From Nocardioides sp. Arc9.136 (lineage in GTDB: Bacteria; Actinomycetota; Actinomycetes; Propionibacteriales; Nocardioidaceae), in the NCBI RefSeq assembly GCF_030506255.1, contig NZ_CP113431.1:992001-1056000 (forward strand): 64,000 nt of DNA. The letters run 5' to 3'. A program made the position numbers and the translations under genes. Under the pieces are notes generated by a model. It saw only the letters and a list, made by a program, of their open reading frames with translations. It had not been told where the DNA came from and searched no databases. Below are positions 16,927 to 25,569 of this stretch, one piece after another (position 1 is the stretch's first letter; the number at the start of each line of letters is the position of its first letter).

Positions 16927-18015
16927 GTGCGTCGCCGTCCCACCGTCCCTGTCGTCCTCGTGGTGGCCGCGATCCTCACCGGGCTCGCGGTTGCCGCCGG
17001 CCTGACCCTCGCCCCGCGCGAGGTGCGCGTGCCGATCGCGGTCGGCACGCCGGCAGAGGTGAGCGGAGCCCGCGTGGTCGCCCGTGCCGACCAGGTCTCG
17101 CGGTCCGCGGGCCGCGCCGCCGAGGCCTCCCGTGGCCGCGTCGCAGCAGTCTCCGGCCTCGTCGCGCCGGCCGCCCCGCCGTACCGCCTCGAGGAGGCCG
17201 GCGCCCCGCTGCGCCGCCTGCCGAAGGTCTCGGTGCGGTCGGCCGCCGGCCTGGTGGACGCGGTGGAGTCCGGGACCACCGCCATGACCGGGCAGGCGAG
17301 CGGTGCGCCGTTCACCTTCGACATCGGCACGCTCAACGTCCAAGGCAGCCAGCACCGCGCCAACGGCACCGGACGCGCCGCGATGCACGCGACGACGATC
17401 CTCGGCCGCGGGGTCGACCTCGTGGGGCTGCAGGAGGTGCAGGACGACCAGCTCGCGGTCCTGCAGGGCCGCCTGCCGGGCTGGACGATCTGGCCGGGCC
17501 AGGCGCTGGGGAACCAGGGCGTCCGGCTCCAGATCGGCTGGCGCAACGACCTCTTCACGCTCGTCGACAGCGGCTCCATCACGACCACGTTCGACCACCA
17601 GCAGCGCCCGATCCCGTACGTGCTGCTGCGCGACCTGGCGACCGGTGGCGAGTTCTGGGTGATCGACGTCCACAACTCCCCGCGCGACCAGGAGGCCGAC
17701 CGCGACAGCGCCACGGCCGCCGAGATCGCGCTGGTCCAGCGGCTGCGCGCCAGCGGCCACCCGGTGCTGCTGATGGGTGACACCAACGAGCACACCGAGT
17801 TCGGCTGCCGCGTCGCCGCGGCGACGGGCATGGTCGGCTCGAACGGCGCGACGCCGTCGTCCTGCGTGGGTGCCGGGCCCGTGAAGATCGACAAGATCAT
17901 GGGCGTCGGGGGAGTGTCCTTCAGCGGTCACGTCGTCGACTACGGCGCTCCGGTGCGGTCCGCGACCGACCACGCGTTCATCCACGCGACGGTGACGATC
18001 AGCCCGCTGGGCTAG
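16927..18015 (+). CDS. Secreted EEP-family phosphodiesterase/nuclease, paralog 3 of 3
   Basis: 362 residues. An N-terminal hydrophobic segment (about 6-27) is followed by an extra 100-residue Ala/Arg-rich region not found in the other two paralogs, then the EEP domain: TLNVQGSQH, LQEVQDDQL, IDVHNSPRD, GDTNEHTE, IDKIMG (Lys replaces the usual Trp after Asp) and TDHAFI. The late cysteine pair is conserved (FGCRV and SSCVG). The start at GTG 16927 rests on the leaderless -10; GTG 16903 would add eight residues. Its 3' end overlaps the convergent methyltransferase gene by 17 bp. Confidence 0.8.
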   Translation: MRRRPTVPVVLVVAAILTGLAVAAGLTLAPREVRVPIAVGTPAEVSGARVVARADQVSRSAGRAAEASRGRVAAVSGLVAPAAPPYRLEEAGAPLRRLPKVSVRSAAGLVDAVESGTTAMTGQASGAPFTFDIGTLNVQGSQHRANGTGRAAMHATTILGRGVDLVGLQEVQDDQLAVLQGRLPGWTIWPGQALGNQGVRLQIGWRNDLFTLVDSGSITTTFDHQQRPIPYVLLRDLATGGEFWVIDVHNSPRDQEADRDSATAAEIALVQRLRASGHPVLLMGDTNEHTEFGCRVAAATGMVGSNGATPSSCVGAGPVKIDKIMGVGGVSFSGHVVDYGAPVRSATDHAFIHATVTISPLG

Positions 18016-18637
18016 CCCCCGGCGGCGCGCTCGCGCGCCGGACCTGAACGACGCAGTCCCACGCCGTCCGCTCGGCCTCCCCGCCGTGACCCGGCTCGAC
18101 GGTGCGCGCGGCGCGCTCGGCCCGCACCACCTCGTGCGGCCGGTCGGCGAGGTCGCCGAGGACGTCCTCGGCGGTCATCAGCACCGCGGGGTCGCGGGGG
18201 CCGCCGGTGCCCTCGGCGAGGTTGCTGCTGTCGTGCGCGACGAGCAGGAGCGTGCCACCCGGCACCAGTGCGTCGTACGCCGTCGCGACGGCGGCGCGGC
18301 GCTCGACGGCGGGCAGCTGCAGGTAGGCCACCACCACCAGGTCGTACGCCGTGCCGGCCGGCGGGCGCCAGGTGGTCGCGTCGGCCAGCACCCACTCCAC
18401 GGCCGTGTCGCCGGCGAGCCGGCGGCCCTTGTCCAGCGCGACCGGGGAGAAGTCGAGCGCGGTCACCGACCAGCCGCGGTGAGCCAGCCAGAGGGCGTTG
18501 CGTCCCTCGCCGGCCGCCAGGTCGAGCGCGCGGCCCGGGGGCAGGTCGGCGCAGGCCTCGGCGATGAACACGTTCGGCCCGGCGGACCAGACGAGCTCGC
18601 TGGTGGCGTACCGCTCGTCCCAGTCCTCGGCGTCCAC
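17999..18637 (-). CDS. Class I SAM-dependent methyltransferase
   Basis: 212-residue small-molecule methyltransferase of the TehB/UbiE-like Rossmann class. Motif I is ALDLAAGEGRNALWLA (residues about 39-54), post-I acidic VTALDFSPVAL, motif II YDLVVVAYLQL and motif III LVPGGTLLLV. The N-terminus VDAEDWDERYATSELVW is typical of a widespread actinobacterial class of unknown substrate. GTG 18637 is supported by TTGGAT 6 nt upstream (18644-18649). The stop region overlaps the convergent third EEP gene. Confidence 0.82.
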   Translation of the reverse strand: MDAEDWDERYATSELVWSAGPNVFIAEACADLPPGRALDLAAGEGRNALWLAHRGWSVTALDFSPVALDKGRRLAGDTAVEWVLADATTWRPPAGTAYDLVVVAYLQLPAVERRAAVATAYDALVPGGTLLLVAHDSSNLAEGTGGPRDPAVLMTAEDVLGDLADRPHEVVRAERAARTVEPGHGGEAERTAWDCVVQVRRASAPPGASPAG

Positions 18638-18674
18638 CGCCCGATCCAAGCACGCCGGGTCGCCGCGCGCCGGG

Positions 18675-19052
18675 TCAGGCGCCGGCGGTGTCCTGGCCGG
18701 CCGCGGCAGCCTGGCGACGCACGTCGTCCATGTCGAGCTCGCGCACCGCGCCGATGAGCTGCTCGAGGCCCTGCGGCGGGAGCGCACCGGGCTGGGCGAA
18801 CACGAGGATCCCCTCGCGGAACGCCATCAGCGTCGGGATCGAGGTGATCCGGGCCGCTGCGGCGAGCTCCTGCTGGGCCTCGGTGTCGACCGAGCCGAAG
18901 GTGATGTCGGAGTGCTGCTCGGAGGCCGCCTCGTAGGTCGGCGCGAACTGGCGGCACGGGCCGCACCAGCTCGCCCAGAAGTCGACGAGGAGGATGTCGC
19001 TCCCCGCGACGTTCTGCTCGAAGTTCGCAGCGGTCAGCTCGATGGTCGCCAT
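18675..19052 (-). CDS. trxA: Thioredoxin
   Basis: 125-residue thioredoxin with the active-site WCGPC at residues 29-33 and the cis-Pro loop SIPTLMAF near residue 70; the C-terminus carries about 20 extra residues (Ala/Gln-rich). It reduces disulfides in cytoplasmic proteins and could supply electrons to MsrA. There is no signal peptide. TACCGT (19059-19064) lies 6 nt upstream of the ATG, a leaderless -10. It is divergent from the sugar ABC operon; 37 bp separate its stop from the start of the methyltransferase, which has its own -10. Confidence 0.93.
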   Translation of the reverse strand: MATIELTAANFEQNVAGSDILLVDFWASWCGPCRQFAPTYEAASEQHSDITFGSVDTEAQQELAAAARITSIPTLMAFREGILVFAQPGALPPQGLEQLIGAVRELDMDDVRRQAAAAGQDTAGA

Positions 19053-19058
19053 GCCTCA

Positions 19059-19064
19059 ACGGTA
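19059..19064 (-). promoter_or_regulatory. Leaderless -10 element TACCGT for trxA
   Basis: Minus-strand TACCGT ending 6 nt before the ATG at 19052. Confidence 0.6.
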
Positions 19065-19139
19065 CGACGCGCCGGGTGACGGCCGGACCGGGCCGACGAC
19101 CGCCCTGCCGACCTCTCCGGGCGACGACTCGGCACGGCG

Positions 19140-19153
19140 CTGGTCCAGACCAG
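19140..19153. promoter_or_regulatory. DasR (dre)-like palindrome CTGGTCCAGACCAG
   Basis: A perfect 14-bp inverted repeat with a 2-nt centre, upstream of the alpha-glucoside-type ABC operon and abutting a LacI-type operator. It is the reverse complement of the site at 15924. GntR/HutC proteins of the DasR type bind closely similar sequences upstream of sugar importers in Streptomyces. Confidence 0.55.
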
Positions 19154-19168
19154 TGGAAGCGTTTCCAC
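19153..19168. promoter_or_regulatory. LacI-type operator GTGGAAGCGTTTCCAC
   Basis: A near-palindrome with arms GTGGAA and TTCCAC around a CG centre, the standard architecture of LacI-family operators. A LacI regulator is encoded at the end of the operon (22744). Confidence 0.55.
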
Positions 19169-19245
19169 CCAGGGGACCGCGAGGCGACGGTCGTGTTACA
19201 GAATCGTGACGCGACGCCCCGCCGGTGACCTTGACCACAGGGTGC

Positions 19246-19257
19246 GCAAGCGCTTGC
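19246..19257. promoter_or_regulatory. LacI-type operator GCAAGCGCTTGC
   Basis: A perfect 12-bp palindrome with a central CG, 70 nt before the start of the sugar-binding protein gene. The form resembles operators of sugar-responsive LacI regulators (MalR/CebR class) in actinobacteria. Confidence 0.6.
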
Positions 19258-19326
19258 ATCTGTTGCGGCACGGTCGCCGCGAGTCCGACGCAGGCGACCG
19301 ACCACGGGACAAGATAGGGAGAACGC

Positions 19327-20706
19327 ATGCGTTCACTGAAGAGATCCGGCCTCGCAGGCGCGGCCGTCCTGCTCGCCGCCAGCGCGGTGCTCGCAGGGTG
19401 CGCCGACGACAGCGAAGGCGGCGGCGGCAGCGCCGGCGGCACCTCGCCCGGCGAGGGCAAGGCCGAGTGCGAGGGCCTGACGGAGTTCGGCGACCTGAGC
19501 GGTCGCGACGTCACGGTCTACACCTCGATCGTCGCCCCCGAGGACCAGCCGCACATCGACTCCTGGAAGGTCTTCGAGGACTGCACCGGGGCCGACGTCA
19601 AGTACGAGGGCTCCAAGGAGTTCGAGGCGCAGCTGCAGGTGCGCGTGCAGGCCGGCAACCCGCCGGACATCGCCTACGTCCCGCAGCCGGGCCTGCTGAA
19701 GAACCTGGTCAGCACCGGCAAGGTCGTCGAGGCGCCCGAGGGCACCGAGGCGAACGTCGACGAGTTCTTCGGCGAGGACTGGAAGGGCTACGGCAGCGTC
19801 GACGGCAAGTTCTACGCCGCCCCGCTGGGCGCCAACGTCAAGTCGTTCGTCTGGTACTCCCCGTCGATGTTCGAGGAGAACGGCTGGGAGATCCCCGAGA
19901 CCTGGGACGACATGATCGCCCTGTCCGACCAGATCGCCCAGGACGGCAAGATCAAGCCCTGGTGCGCCGGCATCGAGTCCGGCGAGGCGACCGGCTGGCC
20001 GGCCACCGACTGGCTCGAGGACGTCCTGCTGCGCACCGGCGGCCCGGACGTCTACGACCAGTGGGTCAACCACGAGATCCCCTTCAACGACCCCGCGGTC
20101 GTCGAGGGCCTCGACACCGTCGGCGGGATCCTCAAGAACGAGGAGTACGTCAACGGCGGCATCGGCGACGTGAAGTCGATCGCGACGACCCCCTTCCAGG
20201 AGGGCGGCCTGCCGATCCTCGACGAGGAGTGCGCCATGCACCGGATGGCGAGCTTCTACGCCGCCAACTGGCCCGAGGGCACCAAGATCGCCGAGGACGG
20301 CGACGTCTTCGCCTTCTACCTCCCGGCGATCGGTGAGGACTTCGGCAGCCCGGTCCTCGGCGGCGGCGAGTTCGTCGCGGCGTTCTCCGACGAGCCGGAG
20401 GTCCAGGCCTTCCAGACCTACCTGTCCAGCGACGTGTGGGCCAACGAGAAGGCCAAGGCCACCCCGGGCGGCGGCTGGGTCAGCGCCAACACCGGCCTGG
20501 AGATCTCCAACCTCTCCAGCCCGATCGACCAGCTGTCGGCGGAGATCTTCCAGGACCCCGACGCGGTCTTCCGCTTCGACGGCTCCGACCAGATGCCCGG
20601 TGCCGTCGGCGCCGGCTCCTTCTGGACCGAGATGACGGCCTGGATCGCGCAGGACCAGAGCACCGAGGACTCCCTCACCAAGATCGAGGAGTCCTGGGAG
20701 GAGTGA
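19327..20706 (+). CDS. aglE: Alpha-glucoside-type ABC transporter binding lipoprotein (AglE-like)
   Basis: 459-residue extracellular solute-binding protein. The lipoprotein signal peptide ends in the lipobox LAGC with acylated Cys25, followed by a Gly/Ser linker. The body, with FEAQLQVRVQAGNPPDIAYV near residue 98 and GAVGAGSFWTEMTAWI near 422, resembles AglE alpha-glucoside-binding proteins of cluster B (CUT1) importers. The ATG is preceded by AGGGAGAACGC. It is first of a binding protein-permease-permease-regulator unit lacking an ATPase. Two LacI-type sites and a DasR-like site lie upstream, so sugar-controlled repression is likely. Confidence 0.8.
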   Translation: MRSLKRSGLAGAAVLLAASAVLAGCADDSEGGGGSAGGTSPGEGKAECEGLTEFGDLSGRDVTVYTSIVAPEDQPHIDSWKVFEDCTGADVKYEGSKEFEAQLQVRVQAGNPPDIAYVPQPGLLKNLVSTGKVVEAPEGTEANVDEFFGEDWKGYGSVDGKFYAAPLGANVKSFVWYSPSMFEENGWEIPETWDDMIALSDQIAQDGKIKPWCAGIESGEATGWPATDWLEDVLLRTGGPDVYDQWVNHEIPFNDPAVVEGLDTVGGILKNEEYVNGGIGDVKSIATTPFQEGGLPILDEECAMHRMASFYAANWPEGTKIAEDGDVFAFYLPAIGEDFGSPVLGGGEFVAAFSDEPEVQAFQTYLSSDVWANEKAKATPGGGWVSANTGLEISNLSSPIDQLSAEIFQDPDAVFRFDGSDQMPGAVGAGSFWTEMTAWIAQDQSTEDSLTKIEESWEE

Positions 20707-20714
20707 CTGAGGAC

Positions 20715-20747
20715 CCTCCCGGCCGGTCGTGACGACCGGCCGGGAGG
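20715..20747 (+). terminator. Intercistronic hairpin after the binding protein gene
   Basis: A 16-bp perfect stem (20715-20730 with 20732-20747) between the binding protein and the first permease. In CUT1 operons such hairpins act as partial terminators or mRNA stabilisers, giving more binding protein than permease. Confidence 0.7.
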
Positions 20748-20823
20748 CCTCTGTCGTCCTGCCCCCGTCGTACGACCCGGCCGGTGAGCGTCCGCGCCCG
20801 GCCCGAGCCCTCCGGAGTGCCCC

Positions 20824-21786
20824 ATGTCAACCGGTGAGAAGTTCACCCAGATGGTGATCGCGGTCGCGGTGTTCTTCGCCGTGGTCGGGCTGATCCTGCT
20901 GCTGACCCAACGTCTCCGGTCGCGCCGCGGCGAGCTGGTGCAGTCGGCCGCCTTCGTGCTGCCGGCGGTCCTGCTGATCGCCCTCGGCCTGCTCTACCCG
21001 GCCATCACCAGCATCTACCAGTCGTTCCTCGACAACACCGGCGACGAGGTCGTCGGGCTCGAGAACTACCAGACGATCTTCACCGACTCCGACCAGGTGC
21101 GCGTGCTGCTCAACACCGCCGCCTGGGTGATCCTGGTGCCGGTCGTCTCCACCCTCGTCGGCCTGGTGTACGCCGTGCTGGTCGACCGCTCCCGGTTCGA
21201 GAAGTTCGCCAAGGCGCTGATCTTCCTGCCGATGGCCATCTCGCTGGTCGGCGCGTCGATCATCTGGAAGTTCGTCTACGACTACCGCGACAGCAGCCGC
21301 GGCCAGATCGGCCTGGCCAACCAGCTGCTCAACTGGGTCGGCATCGACTCCTACCGGTTCCTGCTCACCGAGCCCTGGAACACCGTCTTCCTGATCGTCA
21401 TCCTGATCTGGGTCCAGGCCGGCTTCGCGATGACGATCCTCTCGGCCTCCATCAAGGCGATCCCCGAGGACATCATCGAGGCGGCCCGGCTCGACGGCGT
21501 GGGCGGCATGAAGATGTTCCGCCACATCACCGTGCCGAGCATCCGGCCCTCGCTCATCGTCGTGCTCACCACGATCAGCATCACCACGCTCAAGGCCTTC
21601 GACATCGTCCGCACGACGACCGGTGGCAACTACGACACCAGCGTGCTGGCCTACCAGTTCTACGTGGAGTACTTCCGCTCCTACGACCAGGGCACGGCCA
21701 CCGCGATCGCCGTCCTGATCTTCGTGCTCGTCATGCCGATCGTGATCTACAACGTCCGTCAGATGCGCAAGCTGGAGGCACGATGA
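20824..21786 (+). CDS. aglF: ABC sugar permease (AglF-like)
   Basis: 320-residue inner-membrane permease of the MalF class. An extra N-terminal helix (residues 10-28) precedes the core; the EAA loop IPEDIIEAARLDGVGGMKMF lies near residue 215, where the ATPase docks. LIFLPMAISLVGASIIWKF near 135 is typical of AglF. It pairs with the next gene; the start of that gene overlaps this stop (ATGA). Confidence 0.82.
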   Translation: MSTGEKFTQMVIAVAVFFAVVGLILLLTQRLRSRRGELVQSAAFVLPAVLLIALGLLYPAITSIYQSFLDNTGDEVVGLENYQTIFTDSDQVRVLLNTAAWVILVPVVSTLVGLVYAVLVDRSRFEKFAKALIFLPMAISLVGASIIWKFVYDYRDSSRGQIGLANQLLNWVGIDSYRFLLTEPWNTVFLIVILIWVQAGFAMTILSASIKAIPEDIIEAARLDGVGGMKMFRHITVPSIRPSLIVVLTTISITTLKAFDIVRTTTGGNYDTSVLAYQFYVEYFRSYDQGTATAIAVLIFVLVMPIVIYNVRQMRKLEAR

Positions 21787-22721
21787 CCGTCATCCCCGAG
21801 GAGAAGGGCGTCGAGGCGATCGTCGCCCAGGAGTCCGTGGCCTCGAGCGCCAAGCGGGGCCTGAGCTCGCCGTGGGCGTCCCTGGCGGCCGTGGTCATCG
21901 CGGTCGTGTGGACCATCCCGACCTTCGGCCTGCTGGTCACCTCCTTCCGGCCCGAGGAGGAGATCACCAGCAGCGGCTGGTGGACGTCGCTGTGGAACTG
22001 GGGGTTCACCCTCGACAACTACGACGAGGTGCTCAACGGCTCCACGACCAACCTCGCGACGTACTTCATCAACTCGATCGTCATCACCATCCCCTCGGTG
22101 CTGATCCCGATCAGCATCGCGACGATGGCGGCCTACGCCTTCGCGTGGATGAAGTTCCCCGGCCGCGACTTCCTGTTCGTGGCGATCTTCGCGCTGCAGA
22201 TCGTGCCGATCCAGGTCACGATGATCCCGCTGCTCAAGCTCTACGTGCAGCCGCCGTTCAACCTGCAGCCGCTCGCGGGCTCGGACGCGCCGGGCGGCGG
22301 GCTCTACACGATCTGGCTCTCGCACTCGATCTTCGCGCTGCCGCTTGCGATCTACCTGCTGCACAACTTCATGAACCAGATCCCCGGCGAGCTCATCGAG
22401 TCCGCCCGGGTCGACGGCGCGGGGCACGTGCAGATCTTCACCAAGATCATGCTGCCGCTCATGGCGCCCGCGATCGCGGCGTTCGGCATCTTCCAGTTCC
22501 TGTGGGTCTGGAACGACCTGCTCGTCGCGCTGGTCTTCGGCAGCAACCCGGAGATCGCCCCGCTGACGGTGCGGCTCGCGGAGCTCTCGGGCACGCGCGG
22601 GCAGGACTGGTACCTGCTGTCCGCGGGCGCGTTCGTGTCGCTGATCGTCCCGCTCGTGGTGTTCCTGGCCCTGCAGCGCTACTTCGTCCGCGGCCTGCTC
22701 GCGGGAAGCGTCAAGGGGTGA
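21783..22721 (+). CDS. aglG: ABC sugar permease (AglG-like)
   Basis: 312-residue permease of the MalG class with six predicted transmembrane helices and the EAA loop IPGELIESARVDGAGHVQIF near residue 200, for contact with an ATPase. The segment NLQPLAGSDAPGGGLYTIW is an extra periplasmic loop seen in AglG-like proteins. It overlaps the preceding permease by 4 bp. No ATPase gene follows; a LacI regulator begins 22 bp later. Confidence 0.82.
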   Translation: MTVIPEEKGVEAIVAQESVASSAKRGLSSPWASLAAVVIAVVWTIPTFGLLVTSFRPEEEITSSGWWTSLWNWGFTLDNYDEVLNGSTTNLATYFINSIVITIPSVLIPISIATMAAYAFAWMKFPGRDFLFVAIFALQIVPIQVTMIPLLKLYVQPPFNLQPLAGSDAPGGGLYTIWLSHSIFALPLAIYLLHNFMNQIPGELIESARVDGAGHVQIFTKIMLPLMAPAIAAFGIFQFLWVWNDLLVALVFGSNPEIAPLTVRLAELSGTRGQDWYLLSAGAFVSLIVPLVVFLALQRYFVRGLLAGSVKG

Positions 22722-22743
22722 CCGGCCCGCGGGTGGGGGCCCG

Positions 22744-23757
22744 ATGACCAGCATCGACGACCTCGCCCGCGAGGTCGGCGTCTCGACCGCGACGGTCTCC
22801 CGCGCGCTGCGCGGGCTCCCGCGGGTCTCCGAGGAGACCCGGCAGCGGGTCGTCGACGCGGCCGTCCGGCTCGGCTACGTGCCCAGCGCGAGCGCGCGGG
22901 GGCTGGCGACCGGCCGCACCCGCACGGTCGCGGTGGTGGTGCCGTTCGTGACGCGGTGGTTCTTCGGCACCGTCGTGCACGGCGCCGAGCAGGTGCTGCG
23001 CGAGCGCGGCTACGACCTGCTGCTCTACAACCTCGCCGGCGACACCCACGCCCGTGACCGGGTCTTCGGCCGCGGCCTGCTCACCAAGCGGGCCGACGCC
23101 ATGCTGGTGCTCGGCCTGACGCCGACCGCCCAGGAGGTGCGCCAGCTCGAGCGGGCTGGCCGGCCGGTCGCGCTGGTGGGCTCCTCGGTCGAGGGCTGGC
23201 CGAGCGTGCGCATCGACGACCACGCGGCCGCGCGCACCGCCGTGGAGCACCTGGTCGCGCTGGGTCACCGCAGGATCGGGTACGTCGGCGGCCTGGGCGA
23301 CGACCTGCCGTTCGACCTGGCCGTGCCGACGGCCCGCCGCCGCGGCTACCGGGCGGCGCTCGCGGACGCCGGCATCGCGGCGGACCCGGCACTCGAGGCC
23401 GAGGGGCTGTTCACCATGGACGGCGGCCTGTCCGCCGGCCGACGGCTGCTGGCCTCCGAGCGGCCGCCGACGGCCGTCCTGGCGGCCTCGGACGAGATGG
23501 CCATCGGGGTGCTGCGCGCGGCCCGGGAGACCGGCTGCAGCGTGCCGGGGGACCTGTCGGTCATCGGCATCGACGACCACGAGGCGGCGTCGTTCTTCGA
23601 CCTCGCCACGATCCGGCAGCCGGTCGACCAGCAGGGCCGCACCGCGGCCCGGCAGGTGCTCGCCCGGCTCGGCGAGGTGACCGAGGAGGTCCCCGACGAC
23701 GTCGTGCTCCCGACCGAGCTGGTGCTGCGCGCGACGACCGGGCCGCCGCTCGGCTGA
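22744..23757 (+). CDS. LacI-family transcriptional regulator of the sugar operon
   Basis: 337-residue LacI/GalR repressor. The N-terminal helix-turn-helix IDDLAREVGVSTATVSRALR (residues 4-23) and hinge are followed by a sugar-binding domain of the periplasmic-binding fold (residues about 60-335), including SDEMAIGVLRAARE and IGIDDHEAASFF. As the last gene of the importer cluster it probably binds the LacI-type palindromes at 19153 and 19246 and is released by the imported sugar; that link is inference from position. Confidence 0.88.
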   Translation: MTSIDDLAREVGVSTATVSRALRGLPRVSEETRQRVVDAAVRLGYVPSASARGLATGRTRTVAVVVPFVTRWFFGTVVHGAEQVLRERGYDLLLYNLAGDTHARDRVFGRGLLTKRADAMLVLGLTPTAQEVRQLERAGRPVALVGSSVEGWPSVRIDDHAAARTAVEHLVALGHRRIGYVGGLGDDLPFDLAVPTARRRGYRAALADAGIAADPALEAEGLFTMDGGLSAGRRLLASERPPTAVLAASDEMAIGVLRAARETGCSVPGDLSVIGIDDHEAASFFDLATIRQPVDQQGRTAARQVLARLGEVTEEVPDDVVLPTELVLRATTGPPLG

Positions 23758-23802
23758 CCGGCCGGCCGGACCTCGACGGACCCCGACGGACCTCCGACGG
23801 GG

Positions 23803-24540
23803 TCAGCGCAGGGAGTACGTCGCGAGCGAGACGCCCACGTAGTGCGCGGCGAAGGCCAGGATCGTGAAGGTGTGGAACACCTCGTGGAAGCCGAACCAGC
23901 GCGGCCACGGGTTGGGCCGCTTGAAGCCGTACACGACGCCGCCGAGGGTGTAGAGCATCCCGCCGGCCACGATCATCACGAACACCGCGACGCCGATGCC
24001 GATGCCGAGGTCGAGCGCGCCGTCGAGCAGGCTCGGGATGAAGAACACCGCCGCCCACCCCAGGGCGATGTAGATGGGGACGTAGAGCCAGCGGGGGGCA
24101 TCGGTCCAGAACACGCGGAAGCCCACGCCCAGCAGCGCTCCGGTCCAGACCGCGGTGAGCAGCGCGGTCCGCTCGAGGCCGTCGAGCAGCATCAGCGCGA
24201 ACGGCGTGTAGGAGCCGGCGATGAGCAGGAAGATGTTCGAGTGGTCGAAGCGGCGGAGGAACGCCCACGTCCGCGGTGACCAGGTCCCGGTGTGGTAGAT
24301 CGCGGAGACCGTGAAGAGCAGCAGGGCGGTCGCGGTGAAGACCGCCGACCCGATGCGCGTGGTCGCGTCGGGCGAGAGGGCCACCAGCACGATGCCCGCC
24401 GCCAGGGTCATCGGCGCACTGGCCAGGTGCAGCCAGCCCCGCAGCTTCGGCTTGATCTCGGCGATCGTGTCGTGGATCGACTCGCCGAGGTGCTCGAGTC
24501 GGTGCTCCAGTCCTGCGCGCACGTCGTTGCTCCGGCTCAT
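23803..24540 (-). CDS. Hemolysin III / PAQR-family membrane protein
   Basis: 245-residue protein with an N-terminal cytoplasmic region of about 40 residues and seven transmembrane helices. Conserved PAQR residues are SAIYHTGTW, RFDHSNIFLLIAGSYTP and FHEVFHTFTILAFAAH, including the zinc-binding histidines. The family is thought to have hydrolase/ceramidase-like activity, but bacterial roles are unproven. TAACTT (24547-24552) 6 nt before the ATG marks a leaderless start. It is divergent from the isoprenyl transferase gene, the same pairing as Rv1085c-Rv1086. Confidence 0.87.
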   Translation of the reverse strand: MSRSNDVRAGLEHRLEHLGESIHDTIAEIKPKLRGWLHLASAPMTLAAGIVLVALSPDATTRIGSAVFTATALLLFTVSAIYHTGTWSPRTWAFLRRFDHSNIFLLIAGSYTPFALMLLDGLERTALLTAVWTGALLGVGFRVFWTDAPRWLYVPIYIALGWAAVFFIPSLLDGALDLGIGIGVAVFVMIVAGGMLYTLGGVVYGFKRPNPWPRWFGFHEVFHTFTILAFAAHYVGVSLATYSLR

Positions 24541-24651
24541 GCCACGAAGTTACCGGCCGGCGGGAGTGACCCGGTCGGGTGCCGGGTGTGACGGTCGACG
24601 TCACCTGCGGACGGGACCGTCCGGAGGGTCCGGGGGACCGGCCCGGCGGCG

Positions 24652-24657
24652 TACCCT
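24652..24657 (+). promoter_or_regulatory. Leaderless -10 element TACCCT
   Basis: TACCCT ends 7 nt before the GTG at 24665 and decides the isoprenyl transferase start against a 118-codon upstream extension. Confidence 0.6.
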
Positions 24658-24664
24658 GCTGCCC

Positions 24665-25441
24665 GTGGCGGACTGGAAGCGGGGCGTGCGACGGGTGCTC
24701 TACCCGGCCTACGAGGCCCGGATGCTGCGCCGCCTGCCGACCGAGCAGCTGCCCAAGCACGTCGGGGTGATGCTCGACGGGAACCGCCGGTGGGCGCGCG
24801 CCGTCGGGCGCGAGACCGCGCACGGCCACCGCGCCGGCGCGGCGAACATCGAGCCGCTGCTCGGCTGGTGCGACGAGGTGGGCATCGAGGTCGTCACCCT
24901 CTGGCTGCTCTCGACCGACAACCTGAACCGGCCGGCCGCCGAGCTCGCCCCGCTGCTGGAGATCATCGAGGACGCCGTCGACAGCCTCGCCGCCCAGCAG
25001 CGCTGGCGCCTGCACCCCGTCGGGGCCCTCGACCTGCTGCCGGCCCGGACCGCCGAGCGGCTCAAGGCCGCCGCCGAGGCGACCCGCGAGGTCGACGGGA
25101 TGCTCGTCAACGTGGCCGTGGGGTACGGCGGGCGCCGCGAGATCGCCGATGCGGTCCGCTCCCTGCTGCAGGAGCACGCCGAGCGCGGCACCACCCTCGA
25201 GGAGCTGGCCGGCCAGATCGACGTCGAGCACATCGCCGACCACCTCTACACCAAGGGCCAGCCCGACCCCGACCTGGTCATCCGCACCTCCGGCGAGCAG
25301 CGCTTGGGCGGCTTCCTGCTCTGGCAGAGCGCGAAGTCGGAGTTCTACTTCTGCGAGGCCTACTGGCCCGACTTCCGCCGGGTCGACTTCCTGCGCGCGA
25401 TCCGCGCCTACGCCCAGCGGGAGCGCCGGTTCGGGTCCTGA
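24665..25441 (+). CDS. uppS: Short-chain Z-isoprenyl diphosphate synthase (UppS family)
   Basis: 258-residue cis-prenyltransferase. It adds isopentenyl diphosphate in Z configuration, making (Z)-farnesyl or longer polyprenyl diphosphate for cell-wall lipid carriers. The substrate motif [10 protein letters not shown] sits at residues 36-45 and the C-terminal [20 protein letters not shown] is the other signature. By context (next to hemolysin III, upstream of phoH) it matches Rv1086, the Z-FPP synthase, rather than the decaprenyl enzyme Rv2361c; chain length cannot be decided from the sequence alone. GTG 24665 is a leaderless start. Confidence 0.85.
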   Translation: MADWKRGVRRVLYPAYEARMLRRLPTEQLPKHVGVMLDGNRRWARAVGRETAHGHRAGAANIEPLLGWCDEVGIEVVTLWLLSTDNLNRPAAELAPLLEIIEDAVDSLAAQQRWRLHPVGALDLLPARTAERLKAAAEATREVDGMLVNVAVGYGGRREIADAVRSLLQEHAERGTTLEELAGQIDVEHIADHLYTKGQPDPDLVIRTSGEQRLGGFLLWQSAKSEFYFCEAYWPDFRRVDFLRAIRAYAQRERRFGS

Positions 25442-25569
25442 GCCCGTCACACGTTGTTCACCGACGTTCACCCCTGCGGACGGGCGTGTCGCCGCCGGCG
25501 GTCCCTCGGCGGGCGTACGTTCGGCAGCAGTGGCCGGTGGGGAAGCCGGCCGCGTCGGGAGGTCCGCTC

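Noticed and set aside
19200..19326. Leaderless promoter for the AglE-like gene
   Set aside because: The ATG is preceded by AGGGAGAACGC and no TANNNT hexamer ends 6-8 nt before it, so a normal leader is likely.
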